DNA of 64,000 nucleotides, from positions 1 through 64,000 of the forward strand of contig CAYZXK010000085.1 of the NCBI GenBank assembly GCA_964482395.1. The letters are read 5' to 3'. Origin of the DNA: CAYZXK01 sp964482395. Lineage in GTDB: Bacteria > Planctomycetota > Phycisphaerae > UBA1845 > Fen-1342. This document shows positions 18,775-27,594 of the stretch, one piece after another. A program made the translations under genes and the position numbers. Every line of letters begins with the position of its first letter. Position 1 is the first letter of the stretch. The notes beneath the pieces are model-generated. The model searched no databases. It was given only the letters and a program-made list of their open reading frames with translations, and had not been told where the DNA came from.

Positions 18775-19974
18775 TCAGAGTGGCAAGGTGCGGACCGGAA
18801 AGGCGGCCAGCCGGCTGAGGGCGTCTGGATCCACGTCAACGCCGAGCCCCGGCCCGGGACGAGGCCGCGCGCGACCGCCCAGCCCGAACTGCACTGGCCG
18901 AGCGGTCAGGTCCTCTCGCAGCAGCCATCGGCCGTAGGCGCCCTCGACGAAGCGGACCCGCGGGCAGGTTTCCAAAAAGACCTGACCCGCCGCGCTGAGA
19001 ATGCTGGTCTCGCCGACCATGCAGCCCAGTTGCACGTCCAGTCCGGCCGCGAGGGCCATTCGGGCGATCCGGAGGGCGGGCATGAGTCCACCATTTTTAG
19101 CGATCCGGATGTTGAGGACTCGGACTCCGCCGCCGGCGATCAGCCGCTGGGCATCCTCGACGGTGAGGAGCGATTCGTCGGCGATGAGGTCGCAATGGGC
19201 CTGCTGGGCCAGAGTGGGCAGGTCGGCGTCGTCCGCGTCCGGCAGCGGCTGCTCGAGCGCGCATACGCCGAACTGCGCCAGAATGCCGAGGGCTCGACGG
19301 GCCTGGCTCAAAGACCAACCCGCATTGGCGTCCACGCGGAGAGTCGCTTTCTGACGCCGAATGGCTCCGCCCAGCACCCCATATGCCCACTCCAATCGCT
19401 GCTCCCAGCCTTCCAGCGCGACCTTGAGCTTGAAGTCTCGCAGGCCGTAGAGTCGTTGCAGTCTGAGGAATGTCTGTAGTTTGCGCCGACTGCTGCCCAG
19501 CACTATGCCCGAGTAGCGCACCGTGTCCCGGCAGCCGGGGAAACCGAATCCCGGCAGGCCCATCCAGCCGGCGATGTCCGCCGGACGCCGATTGAAGGCC
19601 CGGCAGAGCAAATCCAGCAGGGCCAGCTCGATTGCCGCCCGGGCCGCGGTGATGACCCGGCCGCCAAGCTGGATCGGCAAGCCCTCGATGAACTCCAGCC
19701 CATTGACAAAACTCGAGGGCCGAAACTCGCCCAGCCGAGGAACGAAAATGTCCACCAGGTCCTCGACTATCGACTCCGGGGTGTCGCCGGTGACGTACGG
19801 TCGCGCCAGGGTCTCTCCATAACCTACGCAGTGGGCGTAGGGATAGCCCGCGGCCACCTCGACTACAATCGGGTCAGAGACCTGACGTGTGGCCGCGGCA
19901 TGCTCGAAGCGGACCCGCAGCGGTATGACCAGCCGGTGGATGCGGACACTGCGCAGCTGGAGCGGAGCATTCAT
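18775..19974 (-). CDS. Enolase-superfamily (MLE subgroup) racemase/epimerase, dipeptide-epimerase-like
   Basis: 399 residues from the ATG at 19974, which overlaps the upstream lipoprotein stop as ATGA. It has the N-terminal capping domain, then the barrel with catalytic lysine motif FKLKV, metal ligands in LRVDANAGW, EQPL and IADES, and the second catalytic lysine in NIRIAKNGG. Retention of both lysines fits 1,1-proton-transfer enzymes such as L-Ala-D/L-Glu epimerase or o-succinylbenzoate-synthase relatives. Absence of men genes favours epimerase. An annotated start 14 codons earlier is possible but would overlap the upstream gene more. Confidence 0.8.
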   Translation of the reverse strand: MNAPLQLRSVRIHRLVIPLRVRFEHAAATRQVSDPIVVEVAAGYPYAHCVGYGETLARPYVTGDTPESIVEDLVDIFVPRLGEFRPSSFVNGLEFIEGLPIQLGGRVITAARAAIELALLDLLCRAFNRRPADIAGWMGLPGFGFPGCRDTVRYSGIVLGSSRRKLQTFLRLQRLYGLRDFKLKVALEGWEQRLEWAYGVLGGAIRRQKATLRVDANAGWSLSQARRALGILAQFGVCALEQPLPDADDADLPTLAQQAHCDLIADESLLTVEDAQRLIAGGGVRVLNIRIAKNGGLMPALRIARMALAAGLDVQLGCMVGETSILSAAGQVFLETCPRVRFVEGAYGRWLLREDLTARPVQFGLGGRARPRPGPGLGVDVDPDALSRLAAFPVRTLPL

Positions 19975-20882
19975 TGGGCCGCGGGGACGTGCGACCGGTC
20001 GGCCGGAATGGCCCACAGGTTAGTAGCTTCGATGGCGACCCGGCCCGGTTCGCTGAACAGGTAGTCCAGCACCCGCCGCACCACGGGACTGGGCGGATCG
20101 ACATAGTAAACGTATATCACTTTCGCCAGCCCGTACCGTTCAGACTCGATCTCCTCAAGCGACGGGAAAGCCGGCGGCGATTGCCGCTCCATCCGAAGAC
20201 CCAGGTAGCGGACGCCCTCGCCATCATAGCCGATGCTGGCGAATCCCAGCCCCAGCGGGTCCTCAGCCACTCGAGCCACAATCGCCGCGTCTGACTCCAG
20301 AACCTGCCAGGTCGGTTCGGCGAACCAGATGTCGGCGATGGGGGCCAGTACCATACCGGCCCGGCTGCTCTTGGGCGGGCCATAGAGGTTGATCGGACCG
20401 GCTAGCTGGGGAATCTGTGCTCCCGCCAGCTCCGACCAATCCTTGATGCGCCTCTGGAAGACCAGACGCAGGTGACGGGCGAAGATCGAGTCCAGCGGAT
20501 TGCTGGCATGCACATAGAGCGCATAGCCGTAAAAGGCCACTCGCCGACCGACGACCTGACGGTCGCCAAACCGTTCCAGCTCCCGGGCTGAAACCGGCCG
20601 GTCAGTGCAGGCCAGGTCGCACTGCCCGGCAGCAAGGTTCTCGAACCCGTGTTGCGACATGAAGACCGGGGAAACGTGCTCGACGACGAAACGGGGCGAC
20701 CGGGCATCGGCCAGCCAGGACTCCACCAGCTCCACCGGGATCTGGGCCCCGGCCAGGTGCACTCGCATCCCCGGCTCGACCGGCGCGCAGGCGGTCAGCA
20801 TCAGTCCCATCAGGACGACCAACCCAAGCCACCGCTGCCGCGGCTCGCGCCGGTCGGGCCGCTGCGCCGCCCCGCATTTCAC
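19971..20882 (-). CDS. PstS-like substrate-binding lipoprotein
   Basis: 303 residues from a GTG at 20882. A basic N-terminus and hydrophobic core end in lipobox LMLTAC. HGFENLAAGQCDLACTDRPVS and the later LARPLYVYY-like VIYVYYVDPPSP...VRRVLDYLFSEPGR match the phosphate-binding-protein-like (PBP_like) fold used by PstS. No pstCAB genes are near, so it may bind another anion or act as a receptor. The frame stays open far upstream into asnS, but that part is shadow. It is translationally coupled to the epimerase gene. Confidence 0.7.
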   Translation of the reverse strand: MKCGAAQRPDRREPRQRWLGLVVLMGLMLTACAPVEPGMRVHLAGAQIPVELVESWLADARSPRFVVEHVSPVFMSQHGFENLAAGQCDLACTDRPVSARELERFGDRQVVGRRVAFYGYALYVHASNPLDSIFARHLRLVFQRRIKDWSELAGAQIPQLAGPINLYGPPKSSRAGMVLAPIADIWFAEPTWQVLESDAAIVARVAEDPLGLGFASIGYDGEGVRYLGLRMERQSPPAFPSLEEIESERYGLAKVIYVYYVDPPSPVVRRVLDYLFSEPGRVAIEATNLWAIPADRSHVPAAQ

Positions 20883-20906
20883 AGGCCGCCAGCGCCGCCG
20901 TAAACT
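20877..20906 (+). promoter_or_regulatory. Possible asnS promoter
   Basis: TTTCAC (20877-20882), 18-base spacer, TAAACT (20901-20906). It resembles the elements before uvrA and araF. It overlaps the start codon of the divergent lipoprotein gene. Confidence 0.3.
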
Positions 20907-21038
20907 AACCCCCCGTGACGCAGGACCGCCCGGAGTCGGACGCGTCGGCCAGCCCGATTCCAGAACGCGGCCCGAAGGCCGCGGCTTGGGACTTCGGCTC
21001 GGGCCCGGTTTGAGGACCCGCAAGCAGGGACCGGCAGA

Positions 21039-22547
21039 ATGGGAACGGCAACCACTATCGCGGAACTGCCCCAACATGTCGGAGAAACGGTAACGCTGAG
21101 CGGCTGGCTGTACAACAGCCGATCCAGCGGCAAGCTGCTGTTTCTGGTGCTGCGGGACGGCACCGGTCTGTGCCAGGCCGTCCTGGAAAAGGGGGCGTGC
21201 CCGAGGGAAGTCTTCGAAACTGCCGAGCGACTGGGCCAAGAGTCGTCGCTGACGGTGACCGGAGCCGTCCGGGCCGAGCCACGCAGCCCGGGCGGCTACG
21301 AACTGGCGGCGAGCGATTTGCAAGTGATCCAGAGCGTTGTCGGCTACCCGATCACGCCCAAGCCGCATGGGATCGACTTCCTGATGAAGAACCGGCATCT
21401 GTGGTTCCGGTCGCAGCGGCAATGGGCGATTTTGCGAATCCGGCATACCGTCGTCGATGCTATTCGACGGTACTTCAACGATCGCGGATTCATCCTGATC
21501 GACACCCCGATTTTCGCGCCGGCGGCCGGCGAGGGCGCCCAGACGCTGTTCGCGGTGGATTACTTCGGGCAGCCGGTCTACCTGGCTCAGACCGGTCAGC
21601 TTTACGTGGAAGCGGCGATGATGGCCCACCGCAAGGTCTACTGCTTCGGCCCGACCTTCCGGGCCGAGAAAAGTAAGACCCGCCGGCACCTTACCGAGTT
21701 CTGGATGGTCGAACCTGAGATTGCTTACGCCGACCTGGACGAGGTGATCGCCCTGGCGGAGGATTTTGTCTGCGAGCTGGTGCGATCGGTGCTGCGTCAG
21801 CGCCGGCCGGAACTTCAACTGCTGGGTCGCGACCTGTCGAAGCTGGAGACGATTCAGAAACCCTTCTACCGGATCACTTACTCGCAGGCGGCCGAAATCC
21901 TGCGCAGCCCACAGGTACGCCAGATGCTTCAGGAAGACCTGGAACGGGCTCGGGCCCGGATCGAAGAACTGAACCGGATCATTTCCGAAAAAGAGGCTCA
22001 GCGAGCCGCGCCCGGGCTGAAGCAGTGGAAGGCGGACAAGCTGGCCGGAGAGATCATCGAGGCCCGGAGCGAACTGGCCGACCAGGAAGAGGCGGTTCGT
22101 AACATCCCCAAGCACATGGAGTTAGCCGCCGGCTTCCAGTGGGGCGAAGACCTGGGCGGGTCCGATGAGACCATCATCGCCCGTCTCCACGACCGTCCGG
22201 TCTTCGTGACCCATTATCCACGCGGCTGCAAGGCTTTCTATATGAAGCGAAACGCCGACGACCCCCAGGTGGTCAACAATTTCGACTTGCTGGCTCCAGA
22301 GGGTTATGGCGAAATCATAGGCGGCAGCCAGCGGGAGGACGATCTGGATGCCCTGCTGGACCGGATGCGGGAAGAGGGATTGAAAGAGGAAGATTACGAG
22401 TGGTATCTGGACCTCCGCCGGTACGGAACCGTGCCGCACGGCGGGTTCGGATTGGGCGTGGAGCGAACTGTGGCCTGGGTCTGCGGTCTGGATCACCTGC
22501 GCGAGTGCATCCCCTACCCGCGGATGATGGGACGGATCTACCCCTGA
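21039..22547 (+). CDS. asnS: Asparaginyl-tRNA synthetase with coiled-coil insertion
   Basis: Class IIb synthetase charging tRNA-Asn. 502 residues, longer than the usual 430-470. The OB-fold anticodon-binding domain occupies 1-110 (VTLSGWLYNSRSSGKLLFLVLRDG). The catalytic domain has motif 2 FGPTFRAEKSKTRRHLTEFWM (split over 203-223), the AsnRS-type LAQTGQLYVE, and motif 3 GGFGLGVERTVAW. Residues about 290-365 form a charged, heptad-like insertion (LERARARIEELNRIISEKE...) predicted to be a helical hairpin. It is transcribed divergently from the PstS-like gene. Confidence 0.95.
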   Translation: MGTATTIAELPQHVGETVTLSGWLYNSRSSGKLLFLVLRDGTGLCQAVLEKGACPREVFETAERLGQESSLTVTGAVRAEPRSPGGYELAASDLQVIQSVVGYPITPKPHGIDFLMKNRHLWFRSQRQWAILRIRHTVVDAIRRYFNDRGFILIDTPIFAPAAGEGAQTLFAVDYFGQPVYLAQTGQLYVEAAMMAHRKVYCFGPTFRAEKSKTRRHLTEFWMVEPEIAYADLDEVIALAEDFVCELVRSVLRQRRPELQLLGRDLSKLETIQKPFYRITYSQAAEILRSPQVRQMLQEDLERARARIEELNRIISEKEAQRAAPGLKQWKADKLAGEIIEARSELADQEEAVRNIPKHMELAAGFQWGEDLGGSDETIIARLHDRPVFVTHYPRGCKAFYMKRNADDPQVVNNFDLLAPEGYGEIIGGSQREDDLDALLDRMREEGLKEEDYEWYLDLRRYGTVPHGGFGLGVERTVAWVCGLDHLRECIPYPRMMGRIYP

Positions 22548-22628
22548 TTGGCAGGGCGGGCCGCCGATCCGGCCCAAGATCGGAGCATCGGCAGCAACGG
22601 ACCAGTCGTTAACAGCTTTGAGGTAGCC

Positions 22629-23864
22629 ATGATTGACGCCAACGAGTTCGTATGCCAGTCGGCCCAGGCCGGCCGACGCGGGCCGGACGTCCGTTCGGAT
22701 TGCTGGGTCAACATCACCCCGGCCGTGTCCGGCGGGATCCAGTTGAACCTCAAGACCAAGGTCGAGGTCATGTACGGGGAAGCCACTCGCCGGCTGGTCC
22801 GCGAAGTGTTGACCGCCTTGGGCCTGACCAACGCACAAGTGGAGATGGAAGACACCGGGGCACTGCCCTGGGTGCAGATGGCCCGCCTGGAAGCGGCTGT
22901 CCGCAGGCTGCTGGGCCCGCGTGGCTCGACGGTTTCGGCAGTTCCGGAATACCTGCCCGAGTTTCTGCCCGAGGCCGGTTATGGGACTGACCGTGAGCGC
23001 TTTCGGCGATCGCGACTCTACTTGCCCGGCAACGAACCTAAGTTCATGCTGAATGCTGGGTTACACCAACCCGATGGAGTGATTCTCGACCTGGAGGACA
23101 GCGTTGCCCCGCCCGCCAAGGATGAAGCCCGGCTGCTGGTCCGAAACGCGCTGCGGAGCATCGACTTCAAGGGTGCGGAGCGGATGGTCCGGATAAACCA
23201 GGGCGAGCGCGGTCTGGTCGACTTGGACTTCGTGGTGCCTCACAACGTCCACGTCATCCTGATCCCCAAAGCCGAGGACCCCGAACAGGTTCGACAGGTC
23301 GATGCCCACATCTCCAGGATTTTCCGCCAGCATAGTATCAACCGCACGGTCTACCTGATGCCGATCATCGAAAGTGCGCTGGGAGCCATCAAAGCCTATG
23401 ACATCGCGACGGCTTCCAAGAACATCTGCGCCCTGACCATCGGCCTGGAAGATTACACGGCCGACCTGGGCACTCAGCGGACCAATGAGGGGCGGGAGAG
23501 CTTCTGGGCGCGTTGCCAGGTAATTAACGCGGCCCGGGCCGCCGGGGTCCAGCCCATCGACACGGTCTTCTCCGATATCACGGACCTGGAGGGGCTGAAG
23601 GCCAGTGTGCTGGAGGCCAAGTCACTGGGATTCGAGGGGAAGGGTTGCATTCATCCCCGTCAAATCCGCCCGATCCACGAGGCTTTCGCCCCTTCGCCGA
23701 CTGAGCTGGAGAAGGCTCAAAAGATCGTTGCCGCCTACCGGGAAGCGGAGGAAAAGGGGCTCGGAGTGGTGGCTTTGGGCAGCAAGATGATCGATCCGCC
23801 GGTGGTCAAGCGGGCGTTGCGTACCGTCAGATTGGCCGAGGCGCTGGGAGTGGGCAAGGCGTGA
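22629..23864 (+). CDS. Fusion of citrate lyase acyl-carrier-like (CitD) and CitE/HpcH aldolase-like domains
   Basis: 411 residues from the ATG at 22629, preceded by GAGG; an upstream in-frame ATG at 22548 has no visible ribosome site. Residues about 8-95 match CitD: a serine in RSDCWV (S23) at the prosthetic-group position, SGGIQLNLKTKVEVMYGEA and DTGALPWVQMARLEAAV. Residues about 130-411 match CitE: RSRLYLPGNEPKFM, VILDLEDSV, MPIIESALGAI, TIGLEDYTADLG, GCIHPRQI. Separate CitD and CitE subunits normally work with CitF, and no citF, citC, citX or citG is in the window. The fusion could serve a citryl-CoA-lyase-type or other acyl-CoA aldol reaction. Confidence 0.85.
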   Translation: MIDANEFVCQSAQAGRRGPDVRSDCWVNITPAVSGGIQLNLKTKVEVMYGEATRRLVREVLTALGLTNAQVEMEDTGALPWVQMARLEAAVRRLLGPRGSTVSAVPEYLPEFLPEAGYGTDRERFRRSRLYLPGNEPKFMLNAGLHQPDGVILDLEDSVAPPAKDEARLLVRNALRSIDFKGAERMVRINQGERGLVDLDFVVPHNVHVILIPKAEDPEQVRQVDAHISRIFRQHSINRTVYLMPIIESALGAIKAYDIATASKNICALTIGLEDYTADLGTQRTNEGRESFWARCQVINAARAAGVQPIDTVFSDITDLEGLKASVLEAKSLGFEGKGCIHPRQIRPIHEAFAPSPTELEKAQKIVAAYREAEEKGLGVVALGSKMIDPPVVKRALRTVRLAEALGVGKA

Positions 23865-23878
23865 CGTTGGGCGGCCTC

Positions 23879-25111
23879 TCAGCCCTGGGATGACCGGGTG
23901 AGGGCCTTCAGGACGGTGATCGCGATTTGGGCGGCCGGGATCGCGATTGCGGCCCAGCCCAGGGCTAGCCCAGCCACCGCCCGGCGGCGTCCCAGCCACA
24001 GTCCGGGCTCGGTCCGCAGTCGACGCCGAGCCTTGGTGGACAACACGATGGCCAGGATGGCCAGCACCAGGGCCGCAGCGGTTGCCAGGCAAACGGTCAG
24101 GCCGCCGATCACCAGCGGCAGGGGCGGCGGCTGTTTCAGGGGATCGAATGTGGCCGGGTTATGGCTCCTGGCCAGGAGAATCTGGCCCGCGGTCGCTCCG
24201 ATCCATAAACCCACCGCCACCAGACCGCACACCAGACCGGCCGTGGTTCCGGGCATCGGCCGGGCCGTCGGGGTGGTCACAGCTCGGGCCGGAGCGGACG
24301 CGACCTCCGTGGCATCAGGGCTCAGGCCGGCTTCAGATGCGGATTGCTGGATGACGCCGGCGCTGACCGCCTCGGACGGAGACGTCGAATAGCCGGTCCA
24401 TTTTCGCGGCCGGTCATGTTCTTCGGCCAGAATTTCAGCGGTAAAGCGGTCCGAGACGATCCGGCCGTCGCGCATCTGGACGATCCGCTGGGCGTGCCGG
24501 GCGATGTCAGGCTCATGGGTGACCATGACGATGGTAACGCCCTGCTGGTTGAGTCGCCGGAAGGTCTCCATGATCTGCTCGCCGCTGCGCGAGTCCAGGT
24601 TTCCAGTGGGCTCGTCGGCCAGGAGCAGGGCAGGCTGATTTACGATCGCCCGGGCGATGGTCACGCGTTGCCGTTCACCGCCGGAAAGCTCGCTGGGCCT
24701 GTGGTGGGCCCGGCTGGCCAGTCCGACCCGTTCCAGGGCTCGCAGCGCCGCTTGGCGGGTGTTGGACTGCCGGGCGTAGAAAAGTGGGACGGCGACATTC
24801 TCCAGGGCGGTGGTCCGATCGATCAGATTGAAGGTTTGGAAGACGAATCCGATCTGCCGGTTGCGGATGGCCGCCAGCTCGCGGTCGGAGAGGTCGCTGA
24901 CGTTTCGGCCATTGAGGATGTAGGTTCCGGCGGTGGGCCGATCCAGGCAGCCCAGCAGGTGCATCATGGTGCTTTTGCCGCTGCCGGAGGGGCCGGTGAT
25001 GGCCACGAACTCCCCACGCTCGATGGTCAGGTCCACCCCGTCCAGCGCGTGCACGACCGAGTTGCCCATTCGGTAGAGCTTGGTCAGCCCGCGGACCTCG
25101 ATCAGCGGCAT
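23879..25111 (-). CDS. ABC transporter ATPase (MacB/LolD type) fused to a three-helix membrane domain
   Basis: 410 residues from the ATG at 25111, one base after the adaptor gene stop. Residues 1-225 are a MacB/LolD-class ATPase: Walker A GPSGSGKST, Q-loop VFQTFNLI, signature LSGGERQRVTIARAI, Walker B LLLADEPTGNLD, and VTHEPD. A low-complexity linker (about 255-300) leads to three hydrophobic segments (about 305-330, 345-372, 383-405). This membrane part lacks the large periplasmic domain of MacB/FtsX permeases and instead resembles small DUF4190-like helices. No separate permease is seen nearby. Confidence 0.85.
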   Translation of the reverse strand: MPLIEVRGLTKLYRMGNSVVHALDGVDLTIERGEFVAITGPSGSGKSTMMHLLGCLDRPTAGTYILNGRNVSDLSDRELAAIRNRQIGFVFQTFNLIDRTTALENVAVPLFYARQSNTRQAALRALERVGLASRAHHRPSELSGGERQRVTIARAIVNQPALLLADEPTGNLDSRSGEQIMETFRRLNQQGVTIVMVTHEPDIARHAQRIVQMRDGRIVSDRFTAEILAEEHDRPRKWTGYSTSPSEAVSAGVIQQSASEAGLSPDATEVASAPARAVTTPTARPMPGTTAGLVCGLVAVGLWIGATAGQILLARSHNPATFDPLKQPPPLPLVIGGLTVCLATAAALVLAILAIVLSTKARRRLRTEPGLWLGRRRAVAGLALGWAAIAIPAAQIAITVLKALTRSSQG

Positions 25112-25112
25112 G

Positions 25113-26495
25113 CTAGGGTCTGCCCTCGCCGGCTTCCTGCGGAAGCTTGGTGTAGACTTCATCCCCCTCTCTGAGTTCACCCTGTCCGACCACGGCGATC
25201 ACCTGGGTGTATTCGCCATCGCTGATGCCGAAACGGCAGGGCACGAAACGCTTGCCGAACTTCTCGCCCGAACCCGGCTCCGGGGCGGTCTTGATCCAGA
25301 CCCCACGCTGGTTCTCGTAGGTCTTCACCGCCTCGGCCGGGACCCGAAGAACGTCGACTGCATTCTCCACCGTGAATTCCACCTGGGCCTGAGCCCCCAG
25401 CGGCAGCATGTGTCGCCTGGGGTCACTGATTTCCACGTGGACATCGAACTGGATGATGGAGGAACCGGCATTCAGCTTGCCCTGCGGCTCCACCCGCTCG
25501 ATCCGCCCGTCGAACTCATCGTCCGGAAAGGCATCCACGGTGATCCGCACCTGCCCGCCGCGCCGGCCCGTCGGGTCCGCATCCTCCCGGGCAGACTCCC
25601 GCAACCCGGGCATTTCCGGCAGGGCCTCCACCGGCGATATGCTTAGCACCCGCCCGTAATCCGCCTCGTCCAGCCGGGCGATGACCTTCTTCTTGGAGAC
25701 GTCGGCCAGGGTCATCAGGGGTGTGCCCCCGGTAAATCCCTGGGTGGCAGACTGCACCAGCATCCCTGGCCGGACGTACACGTCGGTCACAATGCCGTCT
25801 TCTGGGGCCAGCACAGTCGTCTCATTCAGGCGCTTCTGGGCGTCTTCCAGGTTCTTTCGGGCCGAACGGACCACCGCCTCCTGCGAGCGGACCGCGGCTT
25901 CCGCGTCCCGCTTGGCCAGCTCCGCCCCGGCTATGGCGATCCGTGCCGACTCTTCCTGGGCCCGGTTCATCCGATACTGAGCGCGGATGTTGTGCACCTC
26001 CTGGTCGCTATAGGTCTCGGACTTGCCCTCGGCCAGGGTTCGCTCGACCTTCTCCAGCTCGAAGGCTACTACCTCGCCCTGGGCGATGATCTCCTCCAGA
26101 CGGGCCTTGGCGCTGTCGATGTTCACCTGGGCCCTTTCGACCGCTACCCGGGCCTGCGTGAGCAGGGCGTCGGCCCGGTCGAAATCCGCCTGGGCCCGCT
26201 CGACCGACCGCTGCTCGTCGATCGGATCGAGCACCACCAGGGGGCTGCCTTTGCGTACAAAGGTCCCTTCCACGACCGGGACGTCGGTTATCCGGCCGGA
26301 AGCCATGGATTTCACCTCGATGACCTGGCAGGCGTGGATGAGTCCGGCGGCGGTAATCGGCACCCGGATGTCGCCCCGGACCACCTTGGCCAGCTTCGGC
26401 TGAGCCCAGATGGGCACCATCACTTGCTGTCGGGCGATGTACCACCCGACGGCTACTACTCCGATGCATACCAGGAGAATAATCCACTTTTTCAC
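25113..26495 (-). CDS. MacA/HlyD-family periplasmic adaptor (membrane fusion protein)
   Basis: 460 residues with one N-terminal membrane helix (about 4-21) and the rest periplasmic. Order of parts: barrel strand GDIRVPITAAGLIHA, lipoyl half EVKSMASGRITDVPVVEGTFVRKGSPLVVLDP, a long coiled-coil hairpin (about 95-235), second lipoyl half VLAPEDGIVTDVYVRPGM, then beta-barrel and membrane-proximal domains ending in GQGELREGDEVYT. It forms a two-gene operon with the ATPase, pointing to a tripartite efflux or lipoprotein-export pump. Confidence 0.88.
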   Translation of the reverse strand: MKKWIILLVCIGVVAVGWYIARQQVMVPIWAQPKLAKVVRGDIRVPITAAGLIHACQVIEVKSMASGRITDVPVVEGTFVRKGSPLVVLDPIDEQRSVERAQADFDRADALLTQARVAVERAQVNIDSAKARLEEIIAQGEVVAFELEKVERTLAEGKSETYSDQEVHNIRAQYRMNRAQEESARIAIAGAELAKRDAEAAVRSQEAVVRSARKNLEDAQKRLNETTVLAPEDGIVTDVYVRPGMLVQSATQGFTGGTPLMTLADVSKKKVIARLDEADYGRVLSISPVEALPEMPGLRESAREDADPTGRRGGQVRITVDAFPDDEFDGRIERVEPQGKLNAGSSIIQFDVHVEISDPRRHMLPLGAQAQVEFTVENAVDVLRVPAEAVKTYENQRGVWIKTAPEPGSGEKFGKRFVPCRFGISDGEYTQVIAVVGQGELREGDEVYTKLPQEAGEGRP

Positions 26496-26877
26496 GCCAT
26501 ATACCTCCGTGCCCGCTCCGGCGGGCTGCGCTCTTGACCGCAGTCAACCGCCAGCCTCCGGACGACGGCCCCGACCAGACCGCTATTTGAGCACCAACCG
26601 CCCAAACCGCAACCCCCGGCAGTCTGTTGAAAAAAGCCTCGGGGGCGCGCGGATCCGCGGCATCGGACCTCCGGGGCCGGCAATCTGTCGGTGCGGACGC
26701 GGTTGCGCTAAACCCGGGGGTCAAGCCACATAGGTTTTGAACGGGTTGCCAGCCCTCTGGCGGCCCATCCAGGCAGCGGATTTTTGACTTTATTGGCCCC
26801 TGGCACGCTGGCACTCGACTCCTGGGCTGCTGGATCGGGATTGCTTGGTCGATAAACACCGCAGACCCGTGTGCACC
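26496..26877. other. Divergent gap with palindrome and A-tract, no gene seen
   Basis: Between the adaptor gene (minus) and a lipoprotein gene (plus). It contains a perfect 12-bp palindrome CGCGGATCCGCG (26648-26659). Adjacent is the run CAGTCTGTTGAAAAAAGCC (about 26620-26638), read on the minus strand as GGCTTTTTTCAACAGACTG. This resembles short dispersed intergenic sequences I have met in other genomes; one copy in this window does not make it a repeat. Overlapping frames are shadows. Confidence 0.4.
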
Positions 26878-27450
26878 ATGACGTTTGTCAGCACAGCCAC
26901 GGATAAGTGCCGCCGCAAGCAACCCTGGGAAGCGGGCCGGCGTGCGCTTATCGGGCTGGCTGCGGGCATTTCTTTGCTGGGCTTGGCCGGCTGCGGGAAG
27001 CTGATCGCCGACAAGTCGCTGACGCTCAGCGACTTGAAAGCTTCACCCACCGTGTCCATGCAGCGACTGGGCCGGAGCCTGGTGGTTAATCCGGAGGCCA
27101 TCCGCAAACTGTGCGTGCCGCTGGGGCCGCGGCTAGCACTGTTGGAAGTTCGAACGGCGGGTCAGTGGCATCAATTGCAGCATGCAGCCTGCGAGTTGGG
27201 TCCCCAGCCAAATCTGAAAGATGGCATGGTCGTCGGCCTGGTCTGCTGGGCCGGAACGCCGGTGGATGGCGGGTGGCCCATCCGGGTCAATGCGGTCCAT
27301 ATCTACGGAACTGCGGGCCTGGTAGAAGCAGATTTCCAAGGAGGGAACTACTTGCCAGACGGCGTCGGATATCTGGAGGCGGTGTACGTTCCAGGCCTCA
27401 GATCGGTACTGGTCGTAGCCGTAAACGGTACCGACTTCTGCATGCAGTAG
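26878..27450 (+). CDS. Hypothetical lipoprotein
   Basis: About 190 residues from the ATG at 26878; an upstream TTG at 26845 is possible but would give an unusual leader. A basic segment and hydrophobic stretch end in lipobox GLAGC. The mature part has no recognised domain; it alternates short hydrophobic beta-like stretches and includes several isolated cysteines. It lies alone between the efflux pair and the sigma-54 regulator. No function can be assigned. Confidence 0.6.
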   Translation: MTFVSTATDKCRRKQPWEAGRRALIGLAAGISLLGLAGCGKLIADKSLTLSDLKASPTVSMQRLGRSLVVNPEAIRKLCVPLGPRLALLEVRTAGQWHQLQHAACELGPQPNLKDGMVVGLVCWAGTPVDGGWPIRVNAVHIYGTAGLVEADFQGGNYLPDGVGYLEAVYVPGLRSVLVVAVNGTDFCMQ

Positions 27451-27594
27451 TGAGTTCGCTCAACCACCCAGCCAGAGCTGCCTCGGGCGGTGCCCTCAAC
27501 CTGCCCGGTATCTGCAACTGGCCAGTCCAGCAGTTTGCCGGCGCGATCTCTGGCTGGGCCGGTCAACGAGTCGTGCCCGGAGCCGGATTCCCAG

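Noticed and set aside
20883..22115. N-terminal extension of the PstS-like frame through asnS to a 714-codon ORF
   Set aside because: The extension is antisense to asnS and has no family resemblance; lipoprotein signal and GTG at 20882 mark the real start.
26008..26922. Minus-strand 304-codon frame spanning the adaptor gene and its upstream gap
   Set aside because: It overlaps the well-supported adaptor in another frame and shows no domain; the upstream part is intergenic.
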